Origin: Lichenostomus cassidix
Lineage: Eukaryota > Chordata > Aves > Passeriformes > Meliphagidae
Direction of reading: 5' to 3'
Assembly: GCA_008360975.2 (NCBI GenBank)
Contig: CM039195.1
Location: forward strand, 15,429,010 to 15,493,009
DNA length: 64,000 nucleotides
The position numbers were made by a program, and so were the translations under genes. Shown in pieces: positions 11,151 to 23,530 of the stretch; within the stretch, counting starts at the first letter, position 1, and each line of letters starts with the position of its first letter. The notes under the pieces are model-generated. The model had not been told where the DNA came from. It searched no databases and saw nothing but the letters and a program-made list of their open reading frames with translations.

Positions 11151-14080
11151 GAGCTGTGGATCCCTGTCCTGCCTGCATCCCGTTATCAGAGCAGATTGCA
11201 GGCTGGAAATGACAGTAATGTCTTGGGAGTCTATGGGTGTTCTGAGGGACTGTGTGTCTTTCTAAAACTGGGTCTCTATTTACCATCCAAACATTGAATA
11301 GTTCAGTAGTATTTAATTAGCATACAATAACTGTCCCATTGAATTTGATGGAATACATAATTTTGGAATGCTATTTACAGTGCTAGTTTTCTTACAGAAA
11401 TCCATGTGTCAGAACTTTATCCACTATTGTAGTCTTTAAAATAGGCAGATGTGCCTTTCATGGCCAACTGAATGTTTTATTAATGGGCTAGACCTATCAG
11501 ATGTATTGTAAATCACAGGACACAGCCACCAGTCTGCTGCTTCTCTCCTCCAGGGTCCCAAGGCAAGGCAGATTAATTGCCTGAGCAGCTTATATTGACC
11601 ATGGGGCATGTGTTCACTTCCCTGCTCTAAGAGCAGGTTCTCCTGACCACTGGTAGCCCTCTCTGCCCTGCCATCACTGCCTCTAGTCCTGGCCACAAAC
11701 CTGGCATGCAAACCTCCAGCTGGCACGTGCAAACATTTATATATAGCTGAAAAAATTAACATAGGCTGCTCTGTTCCTCCAGCTCCCTCTTCCCTCCTCT
11801 AGTTCATCTTTCACCTGTGCCCCTTTCTTCTCCACCCTCCAAAATTAAGGGCAGGAGCAGGGCACCTGGGACCTCTCCAGAGGAGCTAAATTCCCCAGGT
11901 TGCTTTTTTATCAAAGCCCTCACACATTGCACATGTTGCACACACCCAGGTCCTGTCTCACTCAAGCCAACAGAGCAGCATCTCTCTTCATTAGAATATT
12001 CACTAACAACTCAAATTACCTTTTCTGTGGGATTGGAAATACTGGATGGGTGATTGCTCCATAGGAAATAACCCAGAAAGGCAGGGAAGGGACATGCCAA
12101 AAGTGAAAGCCGGAGTCAGGCTAAAGGTTTTGTTGAAAAGCTCTTGGCAAAGCCACACTGGCCTCAGTCAGACCCGCCCAGGGACGCCCAGGCATGTGGC
12201 AGGGTTAATGAGGGCCCATCATCCGAGTGACAGGATTGTGCCCAAGGACATCCCAGCTGAAGGCTCAGTACAACGTTACCATCTTCCTGGCCAGGCTGGG
12301 TTTTGGCAGGAGCAGTCCAAGCAGTCCTGCTGTCCACACTCTCCCTAGGGATGCTCCCAGCAGCCATTCCCCAGCCAGTGGCTCTGCTGCTCTGCTTCAG
12401 CTCCAGTCCTCCCTGTGGAAACACCAGAAGAGCACACAGATCCTCCTCTGCAGACAATCCTGGAAGGTTTTACAGGGGGCTGGGACAGAAATACCTTTTT
12501 GCTGCTGTCAGGGAACACAGTCAGTAGCAAGGCTCACCAAAAAGGTGAGCTGCAGCAGAACACATATCTAGCCCTTGGCAGGATGCTGTCTGTGGTCACA
12601 TTTTATCTGGATGAGGAATGAGTCCACAGTCTTTGAAGGCTGTTTCTGAATTAGGCTTGGAGACCCCCACTCTGCCCAGGAAGGTGTTCTCCAAGGCTGG
12701 CTTTGGAGGGGTGTGAAGGACCAGCCTTTGGCTGCTGCCTGCTGCTTCCCAAAAGCATCAATGGACAGGGAAAGTGATGAGAGAAGGTCAGGAGGAGGTT
12801 GGAAAGCACTCAAAGATTTGGGAATAGCAGGACCAGAAAAGGAAGACAGCAAGGAGGAGGGAGCACAGGATTGCGCATGACCATCTCTGCTCTGTGCATC
12901 TGTAATGATAGCCCTGGACGTGAGCACAATGCTAAAATCCTGGATCTGTGCGTAATACTCCACTGGGGACAGATGTCCTCCCTTGTTTTGTACACTGTAA
13001 ATGCAGTATCAGTCCCAAACCCAAATGATTCCCCCATCCAGCATTTTCCCCCCTCCTATCAGCTGCAAATGGCACAGATGGCTGGAAAAAAAGAATAGCT
13101 ATTTTTAAAAAAACAAAACCAAAAGCAACCATACAAATAAACAAAAAATACCCCCCCCCACAAAAAAACAACCAACAAAACCCACCCACCCCAACCCTGT
13201 TATTTCTGCATTTTTTCTGCATGAGGACACTTCCTTCCTTCCAGGAGAAATCAATCCAGTACCAAAGTGTTAACAACTTCCCAGCTGCCTCCTCTAAACA
13301 ACATGAAGTTGCTGGTCCCTGGCAAATGTGGCACCTTGCCATACTCCCAGCCTGCCCCCTGGCTCCTTAAGTCACCTGTTGTTCCCCAGGAAGAGGGATG
13401 GAGGGAGTTCGTACCATAGCCAAAGTCATGGGGAGCATTCAGGAGGCCGCACGGGTTGCTGGAGGTGCTGGATGGAGAAGGCTCCAGCCATGCAGCAGAG
13501 CAGGAGAGGCTGAGGGAGCTCAGCCCAGCTGTCTAAGCAGTTGGCATCCCAGCAGATCAGGAGCTGGATGAGTCCTTGGCAGGGACAGACTATGAGCAGC
13601 TCGGAGGAGTTGGAGGCCAGCAGACCACGTCCTTGTGGGACTGTGGTGCACTGGCAGGACAAACCTCCTGTGATGCCAGGGACAGGCTGAGCATTACCTG
13701 CTCCAGCCTGGGGGCTCCTCACCTGACCTCCTCACTCACTCAGCAGACCCTGAGACAGACTTTGGGGCCTCCTGTCGGATGTGTTTAGGAGCTTGAGAAG
13801 GCATGTAGTGTGCAGAGCTGGCTTGGATGCTCTGGAGGGCATCTCAGTGCTTGTTGGTACAGGTCCACAACAAGGGTTTTGTTGCTCACTGGGATCTGAG
13901 AGTCCCTCTGGCCATGCCCCAGGAAATTTCAGCTCTCTGCTGCAGGTTCAGTCTGCCAGCTGTAGAAGAGCCCCCAACAAGGATGCCTTGCCTTGGAGAA
14001 CTGCATTTCCATGCATGGAGCAAGCCCAGAGGTTCAGACCTGCGCTGGCTCTTCCACAGGGCCTGCAGCCCTGGTGTCAT
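11151..14080. other. Unassigned sequence with an AT-rich start
   Basis: 11290-11420 is AT-rich with homeodomain-type cores (ATTTAATTAGC) and could be regulatory. The rest is unassigned apart from the A/C tract at 13095. Confidence 0.45.
13095..13195 (+). repeat. A/C-rich low-complexity tract
   Basis: About 100 bp of A-runs, CCAAAA and a run of 9 C, with almost no G. It is probably a decayed simple repeat. Confidence 0.75.
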
Positions 14081-14300
14081 GGTTTAACCCCAGCCAAGAT
14101 CAGAACACAGGGCCAAGAGCTGCACAGGAGGGAGAAGATGTGAAGCCATGGGTAAGCAAGGCCAATGGGCAGTCAGAGAAACTGGCACCCCAGGAGCAGA
14201 GGGATTCAGTAGGATGTGAGTACAATACCAGCAGTACTGTGCTGAGGGCTCTCCTGCACAGGGAGGAGTGGGGAGGCACTGGCAAAGGTCCATCAAAACA
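14081..14300 (+). mobile_element. Possible LTR 5' fragment
   Basis: TGTCATGGTTTAACCCCAGC is the start of a songbird LTR group as I recall it. The following 200 bp are not clearly assignable. It may be a decayed LTR end or a chance match to a short motif. Confidence 0.35.
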
Positions 14301-17300
14301 CAAAACACATCCAATGTCAATTTCAAACTTCTCCATTTGAAGAGCAGTGTGCAAACAAAGTTCTTCCCCCAGCTTTCAAGAGCCAGCTGATGATTTAGGG
14401 GAGTAGAGCAGATCCCCTTGTCATCCTGGAGCTGTGGGGAAGTGGAGAGACACTCTTAGCCCTTGGGTCCCCCTTGGATTGCCCACAGTGGGGATGGTAT
14501 CTAAATAACAAGCTAATTGCTTCCATGGGACTCTGGAGGTGGTGCTGCTTGGGGAGCAGATATTCTGTGACTCCAAGCCCACGAGCTGTTGCTCTGTGCT
14601 CTGAGGTGTCAGGTGGGGACAGCCTGGGTGCAAGAGCTGGGTTGGCCAAGCTGTGCACGGGACATGCTCCTCCCAAATGTCTCCAGACACTGTTTCACAG
14701 GAGGCTCCAGGAAAAGCCCCAGATACTTGAATTTTGTTGGTGGAAGAGCAATTGGCAAAGCACTGCTCCCTTCAGTGCTCTTCAGCCCCTGCCTGCAGGA
14801 GGCTGCACACAGGAACCCCACAATGGCAGAGATCGAGGTGGGAGGAAATCCCAACTGAACTTCCACTGGTGCCCAGAAGGAGCCAAGGGGTGCACAGGGG
14901 AGGATCAGAGCAGAGGGGTGGGAATGGGGAGTGGTGCAGGACCCCTCAACATGGCCATCCCATCTGGGCCATGTGCAGTTCCCTTGGTGAGATCCCTGTG
15001 CTAGGATAGCTACCTTACTGGGATCCCTTATCCAAGGAGGGTCACCACAGCAGGCCCCTGTCCTTTGCCTCCTCAGCTGCCCTTAGAGCACTGCTTGGCC
15101 AAAGGGATGGTATCTCTGGCTGGCTGTCCCCTTGGAATCTTGTGGGAAATGGGAGAGGACAGGGAACTTGGGAGGAGCAGCCTGGGTGTGGGGAAGAGTG
15201 GGGATCAGGAGGGATCAAGACAGGCAGAAGGGATCGGGTGGCTGGGAGGAGTGGAGGCAGGGCCTGTGCAATCTGAGCTGAGGAGGGGCTCCAGACCATG
15301 GGACAGAGCTGAGGGGTCATGAGCTGGAGCTGCTGGCAGGCTGCATGGGGGCTGGGGGGACAGGCTGAGGTGCATTCGGGGGCTTTGTGTGCACAGCCCG
15401 CACAACAGCTGCCGACAGTATGGTTGGCTCCAAAGCTGGTGTTGACAGCCCTTCACTTTTATGGGAACTAAATTTACCCAGACACACGCAAAATCAAAAA
15501 AAAAAAAAAAAAAAAAAAAGATAGAGGGGTTGGAATTAAAATAAATTGCAGCAGCAGCGCCAGCATCTGCTGCTTTGTGGTGCAGTCTGGGTTACGGAGA
15601 GGGGAGGAGAAGTCCCTGAAAGGGAGTAGCACTAGTGTTTACTGCAGCCCCGAAACATCCCCTGTTTGTGAGATGAGTGTGTTTTCACCAAGCTGCCTCA
15701 GGAATGTTTGACATCCAGGATGCCAAAGAAATGTACCCGCTGGGTGGAAAATGAAAGCCCAGGGGTTTTCCATCAGTGGGTTAGTGGGTGTTGGCCAGTG
15801 TATAGGGGCAAAAATGCTCTGTGTTGTTATGGGAGAGAAGCTCTACCAGGAGCAGAGACTCTGACATTAAAAACATGTGATGGTACTTGAAGCTTTTACC
15901 TCCTCCCTCCTCAGATTCCCTAGACCTTTTGTTAAATGTTTGGTTAAACTTTCACATCTTTTCTCTTCCCTCCCATCCTCTCAGGCCAGAGGTGTGCATG
16001 GTGGTGTTGGTGTTTTCCTTTGGTTGGTTTGGTTCTTGTAATTGGTGTCTCATCTCCTCCAGGTGTGAGACCCAACACACACAAGATGGGACTGTCTGCT
16101 CAGCTGGCTGCAAAGAATTCCAGGTTGGGCTTCCAAAGGGGTTCTTTCAAAGGCAGAAATGCTCTGGAAGAGACTCTACCTTTGAAAAACGTGCTGTGCC
16201 ATATGGCACATCTGCCAACACTGTGAGTGCAGAGAGCAAGATCTGCACACCCCAGGTGCTGCACGCTTGTATCTCCATCAGCAAGGACAGCAGAGTGGGC
16301 ATGCCCTGCCTGCTGTGTGGGCAGGCTGTGGTCACCGCCAAACCTGTGTTCCCAAGGCACGCTCAGTCCAGCTGGTGCTGAGGTATGTCCTTTGTCCAGA
16401 GTGATTTGGAAGAGCAGGGATGTTGGCAGGTCACAGTGAGTCTAGTGCCAGCTTGGCACAGCCAGGAGAGGGTACTGGCAGGAACATCATCCTCCTCATT
16501 TCAGGAGCCAGTGCAGCATCACCCGGCTCCTGCAGGCCTGCAAGTGCCTCTCTGCAACAGCACAGGCCAGGCGGGGACTTCCTTCAGAAGATGAAAAACA
16601 TCCTTATTTTTAAATATCACTGCCACTTTAATGGGCCTTTAATACAGCAAAAAAACTGTGCAGCCAGGGTTTGCAGAGAGGCCACTTGTCAGCAGGGTTC
16701 AGATGCCGCAGCCCCCCCCACCCCAGCAGCTGCCGGCGCACGCTGCTCCTGCGCTCTGTGATTATACTGATGCCCAAACAGAGGAGCTGAGGAAAAGGTT
16801 TTGATGGCTTCGTGTGTGGCTGGAGCAGAAGAAAACCAGCGCAAGTGGGCACAGATTTTCAAAGTTCAGGAGAACACTATTTTTAGCCGCCTGCTGTCTC
16901 ATTTTTCCAGATGACAAGTGCGCCGCTCTCTCTTAAAAACTGAATTCTTCTTGTGCATTTTTGGTTTGATCCCTAATTTTTTAATTAAAAAGAAGATGCT
17001 GAAAACAATTACTCAGTTTTTAAAACTTGGACCCAACAGTTTCTTTTGCTTCATTCAGCTGTGATGTGACTGTGGCCAGAAGTTATGCTCTCGGTGGTGG
17101 TTGGAAACCAGGGTGGTTGGCACTGATGTGGCATTTAGTGTAAAATAAGTGAAAATTATACCAATCAGTGAGTTATTCTCTGAGGAGGAAGTGCAGCCTC
17201 TGATATGAACTCTGAAGTCAATAGGAAAGCTGTCCATCCCACTGGCACTGAACTGTGCTGGGAACACATGCATGAGAGCTTGTCCAGCCTGCAGTCTCTG

Positions 17301-17759
17301 CTCCTTCTCCATGTGCTCATCTTGTGGGAGTGAGCAGATCCTCTCTGCTCAGCTTTTCCAGGCAGTACAGTTTATCTCACTTCTTTGTGGCACCAAGAGG
17401 TCTGGCCCAAGCTGCCCCATGGGGGTTGCATGTGTTTTACATCTTGCAGTAGCCAGCTGGAAGGATGCTGGTGACTCCAGTAATGCCTCCAGTGCAGCAA
17501 CATTGGCTGAAATGAGAGCAAGACCGATGTGGTATAGGATGATGGGTGCTTCGTGTTCCTTTTGTGGATGGGAACCCATGCTCTGCACAGCCAGGGAGAA
17601 AATCTGGTGGCAAAGCCAGTCACTGATACATATAGTCCATAGCATTTTAATATTCCCATGTTCTTCCCAAACTGCTGAAATCTGGTTGCACGCCAGGCTT
17701 GGTTATGGCAGCGGTCAGCACAGGCGGCACCCATAGTGGTGCTTTCCCACCAAATCCCC
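14301..17759. other. Unassigned sequence; possible enhancer at 16590-17060
   Basis: No gene seen. 16590-17060 has long AT-rich, repeat-free text (CTTTAATGGGCCTTTAATAC, TTTTTAATTAAAAAG) like conserved noncoding elements near developmental genes. Conservation is not testable here. Confidence 0.35.
15496..15519 (+). repeat. Poly-A tract (24 A)
   Basis: An isolated run with no recognisable retroposed sequence before it, so it is probably slippage rather than the tail of a retrocopy. Confidence 0.9.
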
Positions 17760-18190
17760 AGCTGCTGGAGTCATGTGATGCTCTTACAAGGAAAGGCTGG
17801 AGGAGATGGAGCATTTCAGCCTCCAGAAGAGATGGCTGAGAGGGGACCTTATCCCTGTCTGTCTCTGTCTGCAGTGAGGGCTCAGAGCAGGGACCAGGCT
17901 CTGCTCCATGGGGCCCAGCAATGGCACAAGAGGCAAAGGCAGAAGCTAAATGCCCAGGAAGTTCCACCCAAACGTGAGAAAGAACTTCACTGTGCACTGA
18001 CCAAATACTGAACAGGCTGCCCAGAGAGGAGGTGGACTCTCCCTCACTGGAGATATTCCAGAACCAGCTGGAAACCATCCTGTGCCATGTGCTCTGGGAT
18101 GACCCTGCTTGAGCAGGGAGGTGGGACCAGATGAGCCACTGTGGTTGCTTCCAACCTGACTCATTCTGTCAGTCTATGATCCTGCAATTC
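17760..18190 (+). mobile_element. CR1 LINE 3' fragment, about 430 bp
   Basis: Reads forward through the CR1 phrases GGCTGGAGGAGATGGAGC, GAGGGGACCTTATC and ACAGGCTGCCCAGAGAGG to a tail ending TTCTGTCAGTCTATGAT. It carries an internal rearrangement and stop codons. Confidence 0.85.
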
Positions 18191-21100
18191 TGTGATGCAA
18201 CAACCATTTCCATTTTCACTGGAAAATCTTCCAGGCCTACCAGTTGTGGAGAAAACTGGTCCATCAGGAGAGAAATGCACAGAACCCAAGGGTGTTTAAT
18301 TACTGCCTGAAACTGGAGCCCTGTTTCTGGGTCGCCAAGTGAATCCCTGTCACTGCCGGTAGCACCACTTGTCTGCCAGCCCAGAGCGACTCCCAAAATC
18401 CAGCGTGGCTGAAGTGGTTAAGGTAAAGGTCCCTGAACATCCCTCTGGCCATGGGAAGGCCGGGTTGGCTTTCACAGCCCCTAACAAAGCTCCAGAGCCC
18501 ACGTGTGAACCGAGCTGTGGCGACTGTACAGAACTAAAGCCTCCATCCTCTTTGCATCCCGGGAGCACAGCGGATGCTCAGGGGCTCCAGCGTCCTGGCC
18601 GTCCACCACGGGTATCCCCGCGCTGTTCGTGCCGTACCGGCCCCGTTCACACACGGCCGTGGCCCGAGCGCTGGGAGGTTCGGGCAGCCCGGAGGCGCAG
18701 GCACGCTCCTTCGCGGGACTTCAAAGCGGGCTCCTTTGTGTGTGAGCGTGTTTGTTCCACTCCCCTCAGTACGGCTGCTCTGATCGATGTGACATCACCT
18801 AGAGACGATGCGGGGGGACCAGACCCTGCCATTGTCCCCGGGCTGGGAGGCGATGTCCGTCTCCTAGGAGGTGGGAGCTGGGGCTCGCAGGCATGCTTTT
18901 ATCTCCCTGACCTGCCCCGCTGGCGAGAGGGTTCTTTCCAAGGCACCGGCCTGGGGAGAGGCGTCCCCACTGCACAGCAGAAGGGACACGAGTGAGAGAC
19001 AGACACGCTCACAATGTTTAAAGACATCATTAAACGCCCCCGCTCTGGAAGCCCGCATTTGCCAGCTATACCCATCTGTTGCTTTTCATTTAAGAGAGCC
19101 CAATCCTTTCGGAGAGGGGATGGGGGGGCGGGGGGCTGCTCACGGCCCCTTCTGGGCACCCTCCATTGCTGCACCCAGGGAGAAGGAGGGCGGGAGGCAG
19201 CCGCAGCCTCCTGCTTGCTGGGAGCTGCTGGGCTGGGGCTGGGAGCCATCCCATGCACACGGGAACAGAGACACGAGAACCTCCGAGTTATCCTAGGGTG
19301 GCAGTCCTGCTTGAATCCCACAGACAGCACACTGGCACCTTCCCAGACTGGGAGAAAGAAGCCATCCCGAGGCTGGATGGCAGAGGAGGAGGAGGACTCC
19401 AACTGGAAGGGGGTGGGGGAAGGCTGAGGAATTCATTGCTTTCTGCAAGGGCCAAAAATGTGTAGCTGACCCTTTTTTAGCTTTTTGGTGCAGTGGATTT
19501 TTGGCCCACCTTAGGCAGGTGCTAGAGACCCTCATCTTTCTCATGCTGTACCAAGACTGAGGGGGATGTCAAGAGGCAGATCCCCTCACACCCCTTTCCT
19601 TCCTGACACGAAGGAAATCCCCTAAATCAGCTGATGAAAGGGGTTCCTCTCACCTTCCACCTGCAGAGACATAGGCAGAGGGCTGGGACTGAGGACTTCC
19701 ACAAGCTGGCTGGAAGGGAGGAGCAAGGGCTGTCTGCCCCACAAGGCAGGAGGAGAGGACACAGACACAATGCTTCCCCCCACCTTGGTGACAAACTGTG
19801 GCCCAGCAAAGCACCAGCAAGGCACAGGCAAAGTGGCTTTCAAGTGTCTGGTCCTTTCCTTGGCTGCCCACCGACAGCTCTCTGGGAGCAGCTGGCCAGG
19901 ATGGCCCCTTCATCTCCCAGCTGAAGAGACATCAACACCCTGTGCACTGCCTGGATTCCCCCCAGAAGGTATTGGGGCAGGGACCATCCCCCTGAGAGCA
20001 GAGCACCCAGTGATACAGCTCAGTCCTACTTTTGGGCAAAGAGAATGAGGTGATGGAACTGGGTTCTTGGTGCATCTGCAGGCTCCCAGCCAGGTGCAGG
20101 TAGCAGCAGGCAGGTGTACTCCATCCACCAGCAGCAGCTGGTGGCAGGAACCCTCCAACAATGTCACAACACTCCTCTTCTGTGCTCTACCACCCCTAGG
20201 AGAGGTACATCCTGTCGGGGAAAACAGGGATCTCTCCCATGGTTGGCCCTGGGGCTCTGCACAGCACATCCCTGGCCACAGTGAGAGACACCCTGGGCCC
20301 CACCTTGTCTGATACAAATGTGGAAGGTGTCTCCAGGAGAACATTTGTCACCTAGGTTGGAGCCAGGCAAAAGTGACTTCTGCTGTCTGCCTCCAGAAGA
20401 TGCTGGGTAGTGAAGGGCCCCCACTAACAGGACAGAGCCAAATGCCCCTCTCCCACCCACTGAGGCCCTGCTGGCTGTGTGGCTGTGCTGTGCATAATGG
20501 GGAGCATAATGGGGACAGACCACACAGAGTGTCTCAGGATTCTATCCCCATCCACCCAAAGCAAGGAACAAGACAGGGGGCTGGATGTGGGCAAGAGCCC
20601 AGGATTCTGTTGTTAAGATGGATGCACATGAGGAGATGGATGAAAAGGTCAAAAGGACAGTGGTTTGTAATCACAAATGCTAAGGGAATCTTGTTCCTGC
20701 CATGTTTATCTGGGACCATCCTTAAAGACCTACTACCACTGCTGGTACCTTTCCCCATTTCTCCCACTCGACTTGCCATGGCATCTTCACTGGGGGGCAG
20801 GAAGATGGGGTCTGCCTTGGCAGTCTTTGAGTCAAAGTTCCCCTTGATAGGAGCCATGAACACATAATGCTCTCAGCATAATGCTGGGCTTAATGATAAT
20901 GACCAAGGCCTTCTCCTGTGGGCACCAGGGCCGAGCTGAGGACATCACTTCACACTTCCATTCCATGGTCTCTCTTAGCAACTCATGCCAGGGACAGGCA
21001 GCTGTTCAAAGCAGGTGAGTGCAAGTGCAGGGCTGTTCAGGCTCACACCAGAAGTAGGAAGGCAGAAATATTTCCATGTCATCCCAACAGGAGAGGTAGC

Positions 21101-21751
21101 AAGGCTTGCCATGTGGGTAAGCATCCTAAGGAATGGGTCCATAAAATGTATCTGTTTTGCAGTTACTCAGACCAGAGTGGGTTTTTAATCCCTTGCTGAA
21201 GCAGTTTGCCTGCAGAGCCATGGAAGAAGAAGGTCCAGGAAAAGGAGAGGCAAACTCTGGCCAAGTGTCCACATCCTCTGTGCTCCCATGGCCAGAGGGT
21301 CTCGGCGCCATGGTCTGCCTGACATGTGATGATGGAAACAGTGGTGGAATCTCCACCCTGAGCAGTGACAGAGCTCTGCCAGGCAGAACTGAACATCTGC
21401 ACCTTGCGCAGTGCTGGGAAGACCTTGGCATGTGCCATTCACCACCTCTTGGAGGCACTGGGCATCCCTGCCTGGCAGGAGGGGGAATTTTGGGAAGAAA
21501 AATTACTCGGGGACAGGGGTCACATCAGCCTTGATCTCTGCAGAGGATACCCAGAAGTGGCACACTGGGGAGTTCCAGGAGGTAAAGAGTCTCTTGCATG
21601 ACCCAGGGATGGGAGGTGTGGAGAGCTGAAATGAGGTCCCCAACTATGACAGTGTGTACAACTCAGCTCTGGGATGAGGCAAAGAGGGAGCTTCCTCTGG
21701 AGGGGCATCACAGGACAGGTCTGAGCTCTGCCCTCTGTTACCAGGGACAGG
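18191..21751. other. Unassigned 3.5 kb
   Basis: Contains the CpG-dense segment at 18555-18760. GCATAATGGGGA-type words are repeated near 20495-20515. No exon or mobile element recognised. Confidence 0.45.
18555..18760. promoter_or_regulatory. Orphan CpG-dense segment
   Basis: About 200 bp rich in CpG, flanked by CpG-poor DNA and 370 bp after a CR1 tail. A 208-codon frame runs through it but shows no domain or splice context. It may be an orphan CpG island or a regulatory element. Confidence 0.3.
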
Positions 21752-21962
21752 ACCCAGGGAATGGCTGGAGCTGTCTCAGGGGTGGGTTAGGTTGGATTTC
21801 AGGGAAAGGCTCTTCCCCCAGAGGGTGGTAGGGCACTGCCCAGGCTCCCGAGGGAATGGTCACGGCCCCAAGGCTGCCACAGCTCCAGGAACATATGGAC
21901 AATGCTCTCAGGGATGCACAGGGTGGGTCCCTTCCAAATCAGGATATTCTGTGATTCTATGC
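21752..21962 (+). mobile_element. CR1 LINE 3' tail
   Basis: Forward CR1 end of the subfamily containing CTCTTCCCCCAGAGGGTGG, AATGCTCTCAGGGATGCACA and GATATTCTGTGATTCTATG. The same subfamily appears inverted at 35365 and forward at 39370. Confidence 0.85.
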
Positions 21963-22814
21963 TTTTTGTCTGAATTGTCTTTGGCAATCAAACCCTGGCA
22001 TGCCACTCTGCCTGGGACATACTGGCCTGGCAATGAGCCCCAAAATGCCCTTCTCTTGCCTCTTCTGCCTCCACAGCTCAGTGGTGCCCAATGCTGAAGG
22101 AGCAGGGCAGGGTGGCAGGAGCTGAATTGCTCCCCTGACCAGTCTCTCCCATCAGTGCCTGCTGCCTCAACAAACCCACGTTGCGCCACGGAGAGCAGGA
22201 CACAGACTGGGGGCTCTCTGAACTTCCACTCCAGGTCTGCTTTCCTGGACCACCCCAATGTTTTCGCACTTCGCACCCACATGGCAAGCTGGGGCTGCTC
22301 CCCCACCTGCCAGCTTGTGAAGGGGTGGCCCAACCCCAGCTGAGCTTGCACCTCACGGAGGCATTTTGCACCTTCTCCCCACCCAGGCAGACCCTGGGGT
22401 GCAATGGAATTCCCCCATATAGGACAGCAGGGAGCTCTTGGAACACAGCAATCGTGCATTTACAGACCAAGGCAAAGTCAATCAGCATTATTTGCTGTTG
22501 GGATTAACTGGCAGGGGGAGCTGATCTTGGAAAGGACTGGACTTAATTATCAGCCCATCGTTAGCTGCCAGGCTATCTCCTCAGCCAGGAAGCACTGAGC
22601 TGCTGCCATCGGGCACTTCTAACGAGGTGGGCCGGAGTTTACCTGGAAAATTTACAGTTTCTGATGGGCAGTGCACTTCTCCGTGGTGTGAGGGAATTGA
22701 GCAATTGCTGTTAGGTGACCTGGCAAGGAAAAGAGAGACGGCACCTGAATATGGCACTGGAGAGGCTGCTGCACGTGCAGTTGTGGAGAAGGCGGTGATC
22801 TGGGCTTAATGTGC
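21963..22814. other. Unassigned sequence
   Basis: 22500-22620 has GGATTAAC and TTAATTATCAGCCCATCGTT homeodomain-like sites and no repeat; possibly regulatory. No gene recognised. Confidence 0.4.
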
Positions 22815-22925
22815 ATTGTCCATGGAAGGGAATGGAGCTGGGGAGGGATCTGGAGCACAAGTCTGATGAGAAGCAGCTGAGGGAGCTGGGGGACACTCAG
22901 TCGGGAGAGAAGGAGGCTCAGGGAG
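22815..22925 (+). mobile_element. CR1 LINE, left part, split by an LTR
   Basis: Forward CR1 (GATCTGGAGCACAAGTCTGA, AGCTGAGGGAGCTGGGGG, GGAGGCTCAGGGAG) that breaks off in mid-element and resumes at 23172. The two parts join smoothly when the LTR and one copy of AGGGAG are removed. Confidence 0.85.
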
Positions 22926-23177
22926 TGTTGCAGTGAACTTTACCTTGTCCTCCACCCCCGTTCCTATAATAAACCCTCTAGAATCCCAAACGCAGGAGTC
23001 TACGCCTCTTTCATATTTACCGCTTTCCTAAAGCGCTACCGTTCTCCTGGAAGCCGCACTCGCCTGGTTGCTTCATCGAGGCTGCGCGCCCGGGCCGTGT
23101 TCAGCGCTGCCAGCCGCCTTTCCGTTGCTGCTTTTGGGGCAGCTGGCAGTCTTTCGGGGGTCAAAGCAGCAAGGGAG
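22920..23177. mobile_element. Solo LTR of an endogenous retrovirus, with 6-bp target-site duplication
   Basis: A 246-bp block (22926-23171) begins TGTTGCAGTG and ends AAAGCAGCA, so it has TG...CA ends with an imperfect short inverted terminus. It is flanked by the direct repeat AGGGAG (22920-22925 and 23172-23177). It splits a CR1 exactly at that point. It contains AATAAA (22968-22973) and about 17 CpG sites, far more than the flanking CR1. A 6-bp duplication fits class II (ERVK-like) elements. No internal viral genes are present, so it is a recombined solo LTR. The family is not identified, and strand is inferred only from AATAAA. Confidence 0.8.
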
Positions 23178-23530
23178 GACCTTCTGACTCTCCACAACTA
23201 AGAGAGTTGCACAGGAGGGTACAGCTGTGGGGGGTCAGGCTCTGCTCCCAGGGAGCAAGGGCCAGGACAAGAGGAAATGGCCCCAGGTTGTGCCAGGGGA
23301 GATTTAGATTGGATTTGGGGGAAATTTCTTCATGGAAAGGGTGGTCAGATACTGGGTGGTCAGATACAGAGCAGTGGTTGGGCTCCCAACCCTTGAGAGA
23401 TTTAATATCTGTGTGGATGTGGCACCTGGGGATGTGGGTTGGTGGTCTTGGAAGTGCTGGGGGAATGCTTGGACTCAACAATCCCAGAGGGCTTTTCTGA
23501 CCTTAACAGTGCCATGACTCTACTATTTAT
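23172..23530 (+). mobile_element. CR1 LINE, right part, split by an LTR
   Basis: Continues the CR1 interrupted at 22925. It shows AGGGAGGACCTTCTGACTCT, TTGTGCCAGGGGAGATTTAG and AATTTCTTCATGGAAAGGGT, then a decayed tail. It contains a short internal duplication (GTGGTCAGATAC twice, near 23341 and 23357). Confidence 0.85.

Noticed and set aside
18369..18995. 208-codon plus frame through a CpG-dense segment
   Set aside because: Begins in CR1-adjacent DNA, shows no domain, and competing frames exist.
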